64,000 nt of DNA from Bacillus_P idriensis_A (GTDB lineage: Bacteria > Bacillota > Bacilli > Bacillales > Bacillaceae). Position numbers and translations under genes: made by a program. Under the pieces are notes generated by a model, which was given only the letters and a program-made list of their open reading frames with translations, made no database searches and was not told the DNA's origin. Of the stretch, positions 50,354 through 59,690 are shown piece after piece. The stretch is from NCBI RefSeq assembly GCF_050483325.1, contig NZ_JBCMYF010000006.1, forward strand, positions 62,001 to 126,000. Direction: 5' to 3'. The first letter of the stretch is position 1, and every line of letters starts with the position of its first letter.

Positions 50354-51609
50354 ACATATTCTGCGGCATTTTTGCCGGCGAGCCTGCCTGTAACGAGCGC
50401 AGATGTAATGTTGTATCCTCCTGTATATCCATGGATATCAAGGATTTCTCCGCAAAAATAGAGGCCATTCATCAATTTTGAAGCCATTTGTTTTGGGTGT
50501 ATTTCTTTTACAGATACACCTCCGCCAGTCACGAAAGCTTTATCAATGGACAAGGTTCCATGTACGTTAAACTCGAACTGCTTGCAGTCTTGGGTAAAGC
50601 CGCGCAATTTCTCCATAGATAAGTTCGCAAACGTCACTTGCTGATCAATTCCGTTCCGCTCCAATAAAAAATGAAGATAACGTTCAGACAGAAAACCTTT
50701 TAATCCATTTTTAACGGCCTTTTTAGGTTCTGCTTTTAACAGCTTGACTGTTTGCTGGAACAATTCCTCTGCATGTACATCTGGAAAAGAATCAATGCTC
50801 ATTGGAATGGAAGTTGTATTAAACTTTTTCATTGCTTTTACCACATACTGACTGCAGCGCAGGACAGCAGGGCCTGAGATGCCAAAGTGGGTGAAGATCA
50901 TGTCCATTTGGTGGGTCTTGATAACTTTGCCTTTAGGGTTCTGAACACTTAATGCAACATTTCTGAGCGACAGACCCTGCAATGTTTTTTCCTGAATGAA
51001 TGGTTCATTAGAAGTAATCGGCACTTCTGTAGGAAAAAGCTCTGTAATGGTATGACCGGCTTTTTCAGCCCATGCATAGCCATCCCCGGTGCTTCCTGTG
51101 TGGGGTACACTTTTGCCGCCAACTGCAATGACCACAGCGTTTGTGCTGATGTATTCTCCATTCTTTAAAAGAACTCCCGCAGTTTTTCCTTCTTTGTAAT
51201 CCACTGTTTCAACAGGTTCATTTGTCCGGATCGTCACATGAAGTTTTTTCAGCTGATTAAGCAGCGCATCTACAACAGATTGGGCCTTATCTGTTACAGG
51301 AAACATCCTGCCGTGATCTTCTTCTTTAAGCTGTATGCCAAGCTTTTCAAAAAAACGAATGATATCTTCATTGCTGAATTCTGAAAAAGCACTATATAAA
51401 AAACGTCCATTTCCAGGGATATGCTTGACAATTTCATCGATTGGCAGCCGGTTCGTTACATTGCAGCGTCCGCCGCCTGAAATTGCGAGCTTTCTTCCAA
51501 GCTTATTTCCTTTATCCAGAAGGAGTACATCAGCACCTTGTTCTCCGGCAGCAATTGCCGCCATCAAACCAGAAGGTCCGCCTCCGATAATGACAACATC
51601 ATATTTCAT
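50332..51609 (-). CDS. ytfP: HI0933-like flavoprotein YtfP
   Basis: 425 residues, HI0933/BaiN-like flavoprotein family. FAD-binding GGGPSGLMAAI (about 9-19), LLLDKGNKLGRKLAISGGGRCN (about 30-51, described by position) and a C-terminal GGGVSVKEI and EILDIHGYTGGYN region are characteristic. The substrate is unknown in Bacillus. Monocistronic and divergent from ytgP. The ribosome site is AGGTTG, rather weak. Confidence 0.92.
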   Translation of the reverse strand: MKYDVVIIGGGPSGLMAAIAAGEQGADVLLLDKGNKLGRKLAISGGGRCNVTNRLPIDEIVKHIPGNGRFLYSAFSEFSNEDIIRFFEKLGIQLKEEDHGRMFPVTDKAQSVVDALLNQLKKLHVTIRTNEPVETVDYKEGKTAGVLLKNGEYISTNAVVIAVGGKSVPHTGSTGDGYAWAEKAGHTITELFPTEVPITSNEPFIQEKTLQGLSLRNVALSVQNPKGKVIKTHQMDMIFTHFGISGPAVLRCSQYVVKAMKKFNTTSIPMSIDSFPDVHAEELFQQTVKLLKAEPKKAVKNGLKGFLSERYLHFLLERNGIDQQVTFANLSMEKLRGFTQDCKQFEFNVHGTLSIDKAFVTGGGVSVKEIHPKQMASKLMNGLYFCGEILDIHGYTGGYNITSALVTGRLAGKNAAEYVKEAAIL

Positions 51610-51781
51610 TTGCTCACAACCTTTTTCTTTCTATAAACCTTATTTCCTATCTTATTATAGCTGAATCAGGAAGAAATCAAAATACGGCCGGATGAGCCGT
51701 GCACAAACATTATTGTTATGGGAGTTTATTGTGTTAAAATAGAAAAGTTGAATCTTCAGAGAGAAATTGGTGATTTCATAA

Positions 51782-53404
51782 ATGTCGAATAAATTATTAA
51801 GAGGGACGTTAGTTTTAACGCTCGGCACATATATTTCGAGAATATTAGGGATGATTTACATTATCCCGTTTTACGCGCTTGTCGGAAAAGACGGCGGTGC
51901 ATTATATCAAATAGGATATGCACAGTATGCCGTATTCCTTGGAATTGCGACAATGGGTTTTCCCCAGGCGGTATCAAAATTTGTCTCCAAATATAATTCC
52001 ATCGGAGATTACGCGACCAGCAGGAAAATGTTCAGAGTCGGCATTTCCGTTATGTTTGGAACGGGAGTTTTAGCTTTTGCCATTCTTTACTTTATGGCTC
52101 CTTTTTTAGCTGAAAGCTCGCTTGGTCAGAGAGAACTTGGAAATACCACGATAGATGATGCCGTTCTGGTTATTCGAATGGTCAGTCTTGCACTGATTGT
52201 TGTTCCAATCATGAGCTTAATCAGGGGATTCTTCCAAGGTCATCAGTCTATGGGACCGACTGCTGTATCTCAAGTCATTGAACAAATTGTAAGGATTGCT
52301 TTTTTGCTCGCATCAACCTACCTTGTGTTAAAAGTATTTAACGGAACACTTGTCACTGCTGTCGGGTATTCTACCTTTGCTGCATTTGTGGGAGCAATAG
52401 GCGGACTGCTGATTTTGTTTATTTATTGGCAAAAACGAAAACATACACTTGAGGCATTGAGGGAAAATGCTGTACCGTCTGCTGACATGCCGGCCGGCCG
52501 GATGTTTAAGGAGCTTTTCTCCTATGCAGGCCCATTTGTTTTTGTAGGACTTGCTATCCCTTTATATACGTACATCGATACAAATACCTTTAATAAGGCA
52601 ATGGTTGCAGGCGGATTTGAAGAAATTTCAACGGACATTTTTTCAATTGTCACTTTATACTTGCCTAAACTTGTAATGATTCCTGTTTCACTTGCAACAG
52701 CTTTTGGGCTTACACTTGTTCCAACCATTACCAAGTCATTCACGAATAATAACATGACGCTTGTAAACCGGCAGATTGACCAGGCATTTCAGATTATCAT
52801 TTTTCTGACACTGCCAGCGATTGTCGGCCTGATGATCCTTGCTGAGCCTGCATATATGGTGTTTTATGAAAATGACCCGGATGGGCCTGGTCTTCTCAGA
52901 TGGTTTGCTCCCGTAGCCCTTCTTTTTTCATTTTTCACTGTTACTGCGGCTGTACTTCAAGGAATTAATAAGCAGAAGCTTGCAGTCATTTCACTTGCAT
53001 TCGGTTTGATCATTAAGATTGCTGTAAATGCACCGATGATTGAAGCTTTTCAGGGCCTCGGTTCGATATTGGCGACTGCATTCGGATTTGGTGCATCTAT
53101 CATATACAGCTTTGCCATGATTCACCGTCACGCTGGATATTCCTTTAAACTTCTATTTAAACGGACCGTTTTTATAGCGATACTCACAGCCTTTATGGCG
53201 CTTGTAGTTTCTGTATCTCAATCTATTTTGTCCATTTTTATAGATTATGCTGATGGCAAGCTGCAATCGGTTATGATTCTGCTGATTTCAATAGGTCTGG
53301 GAGCGGCAGCCTATTTGTATGCTGCCCACCGTTCACACTTGCTTGAAAAACTTCTTGGAAATCGTTTTTCATTTTTAAATCGAAAGAAGAAGGCTGCTGA
53401 ATAA
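51782..53404 (+). CDS. ytgP: MurJ-type lipid II flippase YtgP (MOP superfamily)
   Basis: 540 residues, about 14 membrane helices, polysaccharide-biosynthesis/MVF-type MOP exporter. B. subtilis YtgP is a MurJ flippase that moves lipid II across the membrane for peptidoglycan synthesis (redundant with Amj). N-terminal GTLVLTLGTYISRILGMIYI and the basic loop (YWQKRKHTLEAL) are typical. The order ytfP, ytgP, ytzG fits the B. subtilis neighbourhood. Ends in a strong terminator overlapping the last codons. Confidence 0.92.
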   Translation: MSNKLLRGTLVLTLGTYISRILGMIYIIPFYALVGKDGGALYQIGYAQYAVFLGIATMGFPQAVSKFVSKYNSIGDYATSRKMFRVGISVMFGTGVLAFAILYFMAPFLAESSLGQRELGNTTIDDAVLVIRMVSLALIVVPIMSLIRGFFQGHQSMGPTAVSQVIEQIVRIAFLLASTYLVLKVFNGTLVTAVGYSTFAAFVGAIGGLLILFIYWQKRKHTLEALRENAVPSADMPAGRMFKELFSYAGPFVFVGLAIPLYTYIDTNTFNKAMVAGGFEEISTDIFSIVTLYLPKLVMIPVSLATAFGLTLVPTITKSFTNNNMTLVNRQIDQAFQIIIFLTLPAIVGLMILAEPAYMVFYENDPDGPGLLRWFAPVALLFSFFTVTAAVLQGINKQKLAVISLAFGLIIKIAVNAPMIEAFQGLGSILATAFGFGASIIYSFAMIHRHAGYSFKLLFKRTVFIAILTAFMALVVSVSQSILSIFIDYADGKLQSVMILLISIGLGAAAYLYAAHRSHLLEKLLGNRFSFLNRKKKAAE

Positions 53405-53419
53405 ACAGCCTTCTTTTTT
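53386..53419 (+). terminator. Terminator of ytgP
   Basis: AAGAAGGCTG and CAGCCTTCTTTTTT arms; the left arm is within the coding end. Confidence 0.85.
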
Positions 53420-53421
53420 AA

Positions 53422-53740
53422 AGGCTCTTTTCTTAAGGATTGTTGCTTTGGCTAGAAGGTATAATCATAAGTGGTGCAGCGGAAGGAGCTTGACTTGCGG
53501 TTGATTCCACTTTTCAGTGCAAAAACTAAAATGGTGGAAACATAGCATGCGGTTGATTCCACTTTTCTGCGCAAAAACTAAAATGGTGGAAACATAGCAT
53601 GCGGTTGATTCCACTTTTCTGCGCAAAAACTAAAATCGTGGAAACATAGCGTGCATTTGATTCTACTTTACTTCACAATAAACAAATTTATAAAGGGTAA
53701 TCAATAATAACAATCTATACGAAATCAGTCTTTTTAAAAG
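53422..53740. repeat. Repeat element with three 52-bp units, sister of 32711-33500
   Basis: Left flank AGGCTCTTTTCTTAAGGATTG, then GCAGCGGAAGGAGCTTGACTT, then landmarks at 53502, 53554, 53606 and 53658 (exact 52-bp spacing), then CAAATTTATA, GGGTAATCAA, CTTTTTAAAA. Same outline as the larger element but with fewer units. Confidence 0.88.
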
Positions 53741-53758
53741 ATAACAAAGTATTAAATT

Positions 53759-53828
53759 TTGCGCTTCGATGGCGAGCGGAAACGCAGGCTTCTCGGCCAG
53801 AGCTAAACGGGCGCTTGCGCTTTTCTTA
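53759..53828. repeat. Degenerate fragment of the 123-bp repeat
   Basis: GGCTTCTCGGCCAGA, GAGCTAAACGGGCG and GCGCTTTTC match scattered parts of the unit; the middle is lost. Lies directly before the ytzG ribosome site. Confidence 0.6.
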
Positions 53829-53842
53829 GTAGGAGGATCTTA

Positions 53843-54568
53843 ATGAGAATAGATAAACTTTTATCAAATATCGGCTACGGCAGCCGAAAAGAAGTCAAAC
53901 AGCTGTTAAAAACAGGTGCAGTAAAAGCTGATGGAGTCAGTATTAAAGATGCTAAGACGCATGTCGATCCTGCAGCGCAATTGATTACTGTACATGGAGA
54001 GACAGTAGAGTATAAGGAGCATGTTTATTTGATGCTGAATAAGCCGGGCGGCTATCTCTCGGCTACAGAGGATTCTGTTCAGGAAACCGTTATTGACCTG
54101 CTGGAAATGGAAGACGCGGTTTACAAGCCGTTTCCGGTAGGGCGCCTTGATAAAGATACGGAGGGGCTTCTGCTGCTTACGAATGATGGCCAGCTGTCAC
54201 ATCAGCTGCTGTCTCCCAAAAAACATGTACCCAAAACGTATTATGCAAAAATTCTCGGCAATGTGACTGAAGAGGATGCAGCAGCGTTTAAACAAGGTGT
54301 AGAGCTTGATGATGGATATGTAACAAAACCTGCATCCCTTGTCATTCTTTCAGCAGATGAGAAGTCGGAAATAAACATAACCATCACAGAGGGCAAATTT
54401 CATCAGGTAAAACGAATGTTTGAAGCTGTCGGAAAAAAAGTAACCTACTTAAAAAGAATCAGCATGGGACCGCTTTTGCTTGATGAAAATTTGGCATTAG
54501 GCGAGTACCGCGAGCTTACAGATGAAGAAGTGGAAGCCCTGCAAAATGCTAAAGCAGTTGAATTATAA
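53843..54568 (+). CDS. ytzG: RsuA-family 16S rRNA pseudouridine synthase YtzG
   Basis: 241 residues. N-terminal S4 RNA-binding domain (MRIDKLLSNIGYGSRKEVKQ, about 1-60) and RsuA/RluB-type catalytic domain with GRLDKDTEGLLLLTNDG (catalytic aspartate about residue 102) and KFHQVKRMFEAVGKKV. Isomerises a uridine in small-subunit rRNA. TAGGAGGA lies before the ATG, within the tail of a repeat fragment. Confidence 0.93.
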   Translation: MRIDKLLSNIGYGSRKEVKQLLKTGAVKADGVSIKDAKTHVDPAAQLITVHGETVEYKEHVYLMLNKPGGYLSATEDSVQETVIDLLEMEDAVYKPFPVGRLDKDTEGLLLLTNDGQLSHQLLSPKKHVPKTYYAKILGNVTEEDAAAFKQGVELDDGYVTKPASLVILSADEKSEINITITEGKFHQVKRMFEAVGKKVTYLKRISMGPLLLDENLALGEYRELTDEEVEALQNAKAVEL

Positions 54569-54591
54569 ACATAACCAGTTAAACAATCAGA

Positions 54592-54620
54592 AAAAAACCA
54601 GCCTTCTTGGCTGGTTTTTT
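54592..54620 (+). terminator. Terminator of ytzG
   Basis: AAAAAACCAGCC, five-base loop, GGCTGGTTTTTT. Confidence 0.88.
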
Positions 54621-54663
54621 ATGTATACAAAACGTTTCGGTTTTCCATTGTTCAGTCTCTTCA

Positions 54664-54888
54664 TTAAGAAGACATTTTTCTAACCTTCTTCTGTGTAATT
54701 GTCCATTTGCCTCGGCTTGGGCTCCGAACCAGGTCATTATACGCTAACACATTTAAATCTCTTTGAATGGTTCGTGGTGTAATACCAAATTCGTCGACAA
54801 GCTGCTGAGTTGTCACAGTACCTCTATCATGGATAAACATGTAGACAGATTTGATACGAGTTAGCATACGGTTTGTTGAAGGTTTCAA
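54664..54888 (-). CDS. ytzE: DeoR-type winged-helix protein YtzE
   Basis: 74 residues: only the DeoR N-terminal helix-turn-helix (GTVTTQQLVDEFGITPRTIQ, RDLNVLAYNDLV), with no sugar-binding domain, as in Bacillus YtzE. Probably a small DNA-binding protein. The start is TTG 54888, seven bases after AAGGAG; the longer frame upstream lacks a site. Target genes unknown. Confidence 0.88.
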   Translation of the reverse strand: MKPSTNRMLTRIKSVYMFIHDRGTVTTQQLVDEFGITPRTIQRDLNVLAYNDLVRSPSRGKWTITQKKVRKMSS

Positions 54889-55150
54889 AAAACCACTCCT
54901 TATCATTTGATCGTACGGCATAGCCTACTACAACCTACGATGTCCCCTACTGCAGATGTTACTGTACTTATTTACATTATGAACGCTACAACAATATTTT
55001 ACACGATTTCGACAGCTTCATACTAGTGAAATGCTCGAATTAACAAAATTTTTACATAGTTTTAATCTAATGACATAAAGTTAAAACGTATATATCATAT
55101 TTTACTATATGTAGTTAATTCTGAATAGTATGACATTTTTATGTTTGGAT

Positions 55151-55188
55151 AGAAAAAGCACCCATATTTTAGTATGGATGCTTTTTCT
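55151..55188 (-). terminator. Terminator of pbuO
   Basis: AGAAAAAGCATCCAT and ATGGGTGCTTTTTCT arms on the minus strand after the permease stop. Confidence 0.82.
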
Positions 55189-55196
55189 CAATATTA

Positions 55197-56498
55197 TTAA
55201 TGTCCCCCAAGGAAAACAAGCTGTATAAAGAATAAAACAGCAAAAATATAGACAAACAGATGAACTTCTTTCCATTTTCCCTTTGCTATTTTCATAAGGG
55301 GGTATGAAATGAATCCAAGTGCAATACCTGTTGCAATGCTTGATGTAAGCGGCATGCTGATGATAACGAGAAACGCCGGGAATGCTTCATCAATTTCATT
55401 CCAGTTAATCTTTGCAATATTGCCCATCATTAAGCTTCCAACAATAATTAAGGCTGGAGCGGTGATTGCGGCAATTCCGGATACGGCGCCGACAAGAGGG
55501 CTGAAGAACGCTGTTAATCCGAAGAGCACAGCAACTGTTAATGTAGTAAGCCCTGTTCGGCCGCCGGCTGCTACTCCTGCAGAGGATTCAATATAGGCTG
55601 TCGTAGGACTTGTTCCAAACATGGCTCCTACAGTAGTTGCTGCAGAATCGGCTAAAAGAGCTTTGCGAGCATTCGGCAGTTCATTGCCCTTCATTAACCC
55701 GGCCTGCTGTGCAACACCAATCATCGTGCCCGTTGTATCAAAGATTGTAACAAGCAGAAAAGAAAATACCACGGCATAAAGTCCATGCTGAATCACTTGT
55801 CCTATTGCTTCCGCAGGATTCAGGATAATAAATCCTTCCGGCAGGCTCGGCATAGAAACAAATCCTTCTTTAAAAGAAAGTTCACCAGTAAAGAAAGCGA
55901 TAATGCCAGTAATGATCATCCCGAAAAAGAGGGCGCCATGTACATTCAAACTCATTAATACGAGTGTAACAGCAAGACCGGCAAGTGCCAGCATGACAGG
56001 CGGAGAAGTTAAATCTCCAAGCGTTACAAGGTTTTCCGGATGATCTGTTACAATTCCGGTTAAACGCAAACCGATAAAGGCGATAAAAAGACCGATTCCG
56101 GCGGTAATTCCATATTTTAAGTTAGCTGGAATAGCCTCAATCAATTTTTTCCGGAACGGAGTTAAAGATAAAATTAGAAATAGAATACCGGCTACAAATA
56201 CGGAAGCAAATGCAATCTGGTAACTGACCTGGTGGCCACCGACAACGGAATAAGCAAAATATGCATTCAGTCCCATGCCTGGGGCGATGGCAATCGGATA
56301 ATTCGCTGCAAGTGCCATCCATAACGTACCGACGACAGCAGCGATAATCGTTGCTGTAAACACCTGGTCAAAAGGGACACCAGCGTCTGCAAGGATAATA
56401 GGATTAACGACGACAATGTAAACCATAGTTAAAAACGTTGTAAGACCTGCCAACGTTTCTGTGCGCACTGTCGTTTGATTTTCTTTTAATTTAAACAT
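55197..56498 (-). CDS. pbuO: NCS2-family purine permease (PbuO/PbuG type)
   Basis: 433 residues, 12-14 helices, AzgA branch of nucleobase:cation symporters (hypoxanthine/guanine). Family segments AGLTTFLTMVYIVVVNP, GMGLNAYFAY and GTSPTTAYIESSAG are present. ATG 56498 follows TTGGAGG; four upstream codons are dropped. No guanine riboswitch is visible upstream; instead two PurR-box-like sequences are. Choice between pbuO and pbuG rests on the neighbourhood. Confidence 0.88.
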   Translation of the reverse strand: MFKLKENQTTVRTETLAGLTTFLTMVYIVVVNPIILADAGVPFDQVFTATIIAAVVGTLWMALAANYPIAIAPGMGLNAYFAYSVVGGHQVSYQIAFASVFVAGILFLILSLTPFRKKLIEAIPANLKYGITAGIGLFIAFIGLRLTGIVTDHPENLVTLGDLTSPPVMLALAGLAVTLVLMSLNVHGALFFGMIITGIIAFFTGELSFKEGFVSMPSLPEGFIILNPAEAIGQVIQHGLYAVVFSFLLVTIFDTTGTMIGVAQQAGLMKGNELPNARKALLADSAATTVGAMFGTSPTTAYIESSAGVAAGGRTGLTTLTVAVLFGLTAFFSPLVGAVSGIAAITAPALIIVGSLMMGNIAKINWNEIDEAFPAFLVIISMPLTSSIATGIALGFISYPLMKIAKGKWKEVHLFVYIFAVLFFIQLVFLGGH

Positions 56499-56511
56499 GA
56501 GAGCCTCCAAT

Positions 56512-56557
56512 TAACGAACGTTTTTACAAAACATTTATAATAATATTCGTTTTTAAG
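56512..56557 (-). promoter_or_regulatory. Candidate PurR box pair upstream of pbuO
   Basis: TTAACGAACGTTTTT and, on the other strand, AAAACGAATATTAT point toward each other with about 26 bases between their cores, similar to the paired PurBox (CGAAC) arrangement of Bacillus. Very near the start codon; mismatches make it tentative. Confidence 0.35.
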
Positions 56558-56686
56558 GTGAATTGCAAGAGTTATTCTTTTTATGCTTCTTTTAGTTTCT
56601 CCTATTGAAGCTTTCTTATGTCCGTATCCTTTGGTATCTTACTAGGTAAGGACCTATTGAAATAAATATGAAAAGGGGTTTTGAAT

Positions 56687-58081
56687 ATGGATTGGATGCA
56701 GGAAGTTTTAAGCAGAAAAGAAGATTTTATTAAAGACACACAAGAATTTTTGCGCATTAAAAGTTTGCTTGATAAAAAAACAGTCAAAGAAGGAGCTCCA
56801 TTTGGAAAAGGAATTAATGAAGCTTTGACTCATATGCTTGAAAAAGGAGAAAAAGACGGATTTATTTCCAAGAATCTTGATGGCTATGCTGGGCACCTGG
56901 AAATGGGCCAAGGGGATGAGATCGTCGGCATTCTGTGTCACGTCGATGTTGTGCCAGAAGGTGACGGATGGAGCAGCGACCCTTTTGGTGCGGAGATAAG
57001 AGACGGGAAAATCTTTGCCCGCGGAGCTATTGATGATAAGGGACCGACGATGGCCGCTTATTATGCGATGAAGATTGTAAAAGACCTTGGACTGCCAATG
57101 AACAAAAGAGTCCGCATGATTCTTGGAACAGATGAAGAAAGTGACTGGGGATGTGTAGATCACTATTTTAAACATGAGGAAATGCCTGCACTAGGCTTTG
57201 CACCTGATGCAGATTTTCCGATTATTAATGCCGAAAAGGGAATTATCGATGCAAAGCTTACATACTACTTTGATAAAACACTAAGCGGCAAAGCCGGAAC
57301 AAAACTTCTTTCTTTTCAATCAGGAAGGCGCTTTAATATGGTTCCGGATCATGCAGAAGCTCTGATTCAGTCTGAAGATGCAGAGGGGCTTAAAGAAAAA
57401 TATAACAAGTACTTAAATCAATATGAAATTACAGGCAGCGCTTCTGAAGAAAATGGAGTGCTTACCCTTAAAGCTGAGGGTGTTTCAGCGCATGGGAGCT
57501 TGCCGCACACCGGCAAGAATGCGGGACTTCTGCTTTCCCTCTTCCTTGCAGATGAAGAATTGGATCATAACGGAAAAGGATTTATCAGACAAATTGTTGC
57601 CTTCTTCAGCAATGACACAAGCGGTGAGAAGCTTGGCATTCAATGTGAGGATGAAGTGAGCGGTCCGCTGACTGTTAATCTTGGCATCATTTCGTACGAC
57701 AGTGAAAAATCAGGTGAGCTGGGTGTGAATATCCGCTATCCTGTAACAGGTGATCTTGAAAGGATTTCTGAAGGACTAAAATCAATCACCGAGTTTCAGC
57801 TGGCATCTTTTAGTGATTCAAAGCCTCATTATGTTGATGCTGAACATGAATTGATTCAAACTCTGAAAAAGGTATATGAGGATCAGACAGGTGACCGTGC
57901 TGAACTGATTGCAATTGGAGGCGGAACATATGCCCGTTCTCTGAAGGCTGGTGTGGCATTTGGACCGATGTTCCCGGGCAGACCTGATGTTGCTCATCAA
58001 AAAGATGAATATGTCATCATTGATGATTTGCTTAAAGCTACTGCCATATATGCACAAGCTATTTATGAATTGGCAAAATAA
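56687..58081 (+). CDS. pepV: Dipeptidase PepV (M20 family)
   Basis: 464 residues. Two-zinc aminopeptidase-type dipeptidase. Metal and catalytic residues lie in CHVDVVPEGDGW (about 86-97), GAIDDKGP, GTDEESDWG and DADFPIINAEKG, and the lid/dimer domain is present. Cytosolic, cleaves Xaa-dipeptides including beta-Ala type. ATG 56687 is 10 bases after AAGGGG; a TTG two codons earlier is too close. Confidence 0.93.
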   Translation: MDWMQEVLSRKEDFIKDTQEFLRIKSLLDKKTVKEGAPFGKGINEALTHMLEKGEKDGFISKNLDGYAGHLEMGQGDEIVGILCHVDVVPEGDGWSSDPFGAEIRDGKIFARGAIDDKGPTMAAYYAMKIVKDLGLPMNKRVRMILGTDEESDWGCVDHYFKHEEMPALGFAPDADFPIINAEKGIIDAKLTYYFDKTLSGKAGTKLLSFQSGRRFNMVPDHAEALIQSEDAEGLKEKYNKYLNQYEITGSASEENGVLTLKAEGVSAHGSLPHTGKNAGLLLSLFLADEELDHNGKGFIRQIVAFFSNDTSGEKLGIQCEDEVSGPLTVNLGIISYDSEKSGELGVNIRYPVTGDLERISEGLKSITEFQLASFSDSKPHYVDAEHELIQTLKKVYEDQTGDRAELIAIGGGTYARSLKAGVAFGPMFPGRPDVAHQKDEYVIIDDLLKATAIYAQAIYELAK

Positions 58082-58130
58082 TGTTAACGAATTCATCCTG
58101 TTGTGGTAGGATGGTTGAAGAAGCTTTTTG

Positions 58131-58160
58131 GCCGCTCTCTGTTACCAGAGGGCGGTTTTT
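58131..58160 (+). terminator. Terminator of pepV
   Basis: GCCGCTCT and AGAGGGCGG arms followed by TTTTT. Confidence 0.78.
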
Positions 58161-58282
58161 CGGGGAGTTCTCTTTTAGGAACTCCTGCTTTATCAATAAT
58201 TTGTTAGATAAGGTTATGTGTTCTAAATCCTGTTTTATAGTTGGACCTGAAGAAGGAACATGAAAGAAAGAAGGCTGCTGTT

Positions 58283-59461
58283 TTGGACTATTCATTGCAA
58301 AGAGAGCATCGTACAACGAGAGTTCATTTTTATTCATTTTATTTTTTAGTGTTTTTTGCTTTCGGTTCGCTGTTTCCGCTGCTTCCGGTTTATCTTAAAG
58401 ACAGTGCAGGGCTTTCTGGAAGCCAGATTGGCATGATCATGAGCATCAGTCCTGTTGTCATGATTTTAATCCAGCCTTTATGGGGAATTTTAAGTGATAT
58501 AACGCAAAAACCAACTGTTTTATTAACAATTTCACTTGCGATTGCAGGGATATTTGGACTTGTTTTTTCAATGATTGATACATATTTTTGGATGATTGCC
58601 ATCGCTTTGCTCCTTGCGATTGTACAAAGTGCGCTGATTCCTTTATCAGACAGCATTTCAATGAATTACGTTCAAAAAACGAAAACGGAGTACGGTTCGA
58701 TCCGGCTTTGGGGAGCGGTTGGATTTGCGGTTGCTGTTATGGCTGTCGGACAGCTTGCCGAGCTTTTTTCATTAAGCATGATCTTCTATGCGTTTGCCCT
58801 TATTTTATTTATTGCGGTGTTTTTCGCCTATCAGCTTCCTAATGAAAATAAAACAATGCAAATCAGCATCAGGGAAGGAATAAAAGAGCTTGCGAATGTG
58901 CCAAGGTATTTCATGTTTTTATTCGTTGCTTTTCTGGTGCTCGGACCAATCTTAGCGAACAATATATATTTTGGAATTTTTGTGGCGGAGCTTGGAGGGG
59001 GACTGACTGGAATTGGCATAGCCTTTCTTCTTGCTGCAGGCAGTGAAGCACCTTTTATGAAGTTCGCAAGCAGCTGGATCAATAGACTTGGGATGATGAA
59101 CATTCTCATGATGGCAACTTTTATTTCTTGCATCAGATGGTTTTTGTACTTTTTTGAGCCACCGCTTGGAGTCGTTTATGTGACGACAATCGCTCAAGGA
59201 TTTTCTGTCGGCTTGTTTATTCCGGCAGCCCTTCAGTATGTGAGAGATCTTGCGCCGATTTCTGTTGGGGCGACAGCCATTTCCCTTTATTCATCTGTTG
59301 GAAATGGTCTCGGAAACTGGTTTTGCACTTTTTTCGGAGGATTGATCTTAGAAGGTTTTTCGATTCTTTATGTGTATTTGTTTTTTGGAATCCTCTCATC
59401 CATCGCATTCCTTGTTTTAGCTATCATGAATATAAGAATGAGAAAAGCTGCTCCGGTTTAA
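58283..59461 (+). CDS. MFS transporter (nucleoside/sugar symporter-like)
   Basis: About 392 residues, 12 helices. The opening FFAFGSLFPLLPVYLKDSAG and QIGMIMSISPVV segments and YGSIRLWGAVGFAVAV (about residue 140) are typical of the MFS_1-like/LacY-nucleoside symporter group (NupG/XapB, YwbF-type). TTG 58283 is proposed because AAGAAGG lies eight bases before it; the longer TTG frame from 58241 has no ribosome site. Substrate unknown. Stands alone after pepV; a hairpin around its stop (59445-59477) may terminate it. Confidence 0.83.
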   Translation: MDYSLQREHRTTRVHFYSFYFLVFFAFGSLFPLLPVYLKDSAGLSGSQIGMIMSISPVVMILIQPLWGILSDITQKPTVLLTISLAIAGIFGLVFSMIDTYFWMIAIALLLAIVQSALIPLSDSISMNYVQKTKTEYGSIRLWGAVGFAVAVMAVGQLAELFSLSMIFYAFALILFIAVFFAYQLPNENKTMQISIREGIKELANVPRYFMFLFVAFLVLGPILANNIYFGIFVAELGGGLTGIGIAFLLAAGSEAPFMKFASSWINRLGMMNILMMATFISCIRWFLYFFEPPLGVVYVTTIAQGFSVGLFIPAALQYVRDLAPISVGATAISLYSSVGNGLGNWFCTFFGGLILEGFSILYVYLFFGILSSIAFLVLAIMNIRMRKAAPV

Positions 59462-59519
59462 GTGCCGGGCAGCTCTTTCTATTGCTTAGGAAATGATAAA
59501 AGTGAATTGGGCAGGATTG

Positions 59520-59690
59520 TGATTTCTTATCTGTCTGTCGGACTTAAACGGGCGATTCCGCTTTTCGGATTGTCTAGCTCCATCGCCCAGGTCCTCGGCC
59601 AGAACAAAATCCCCCAAAAAGTCAAACCCGGACTTTTCGGGTGATTTCTTATCTGTCTGTCGGACCTAACCGGGCGATTCCGCTTTTCGT
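59520..59690. repeat. Copy of the 123-bp repeat, about one and a half units
   Basis: CTTATCTGTCTGTCGGACTTAA appears at 59527 and again as a variant near 59646, with TTGTCTAGCTCCATCGCCCAG and CTCGGCCAGAA between them; the middle (AAAATCCCCC, CCCGGACTTTTCGGG) differs from other copies. Abuts the cysteine synthase stop. Confidence 0.8.

Noticed and set aside
55001..55150. Guanine riboswitch upstream of ytzE or pbuO
   Set aside because: Only AT-rich DNA without the conserved loop sequences, and it lies downstream of pbuO.
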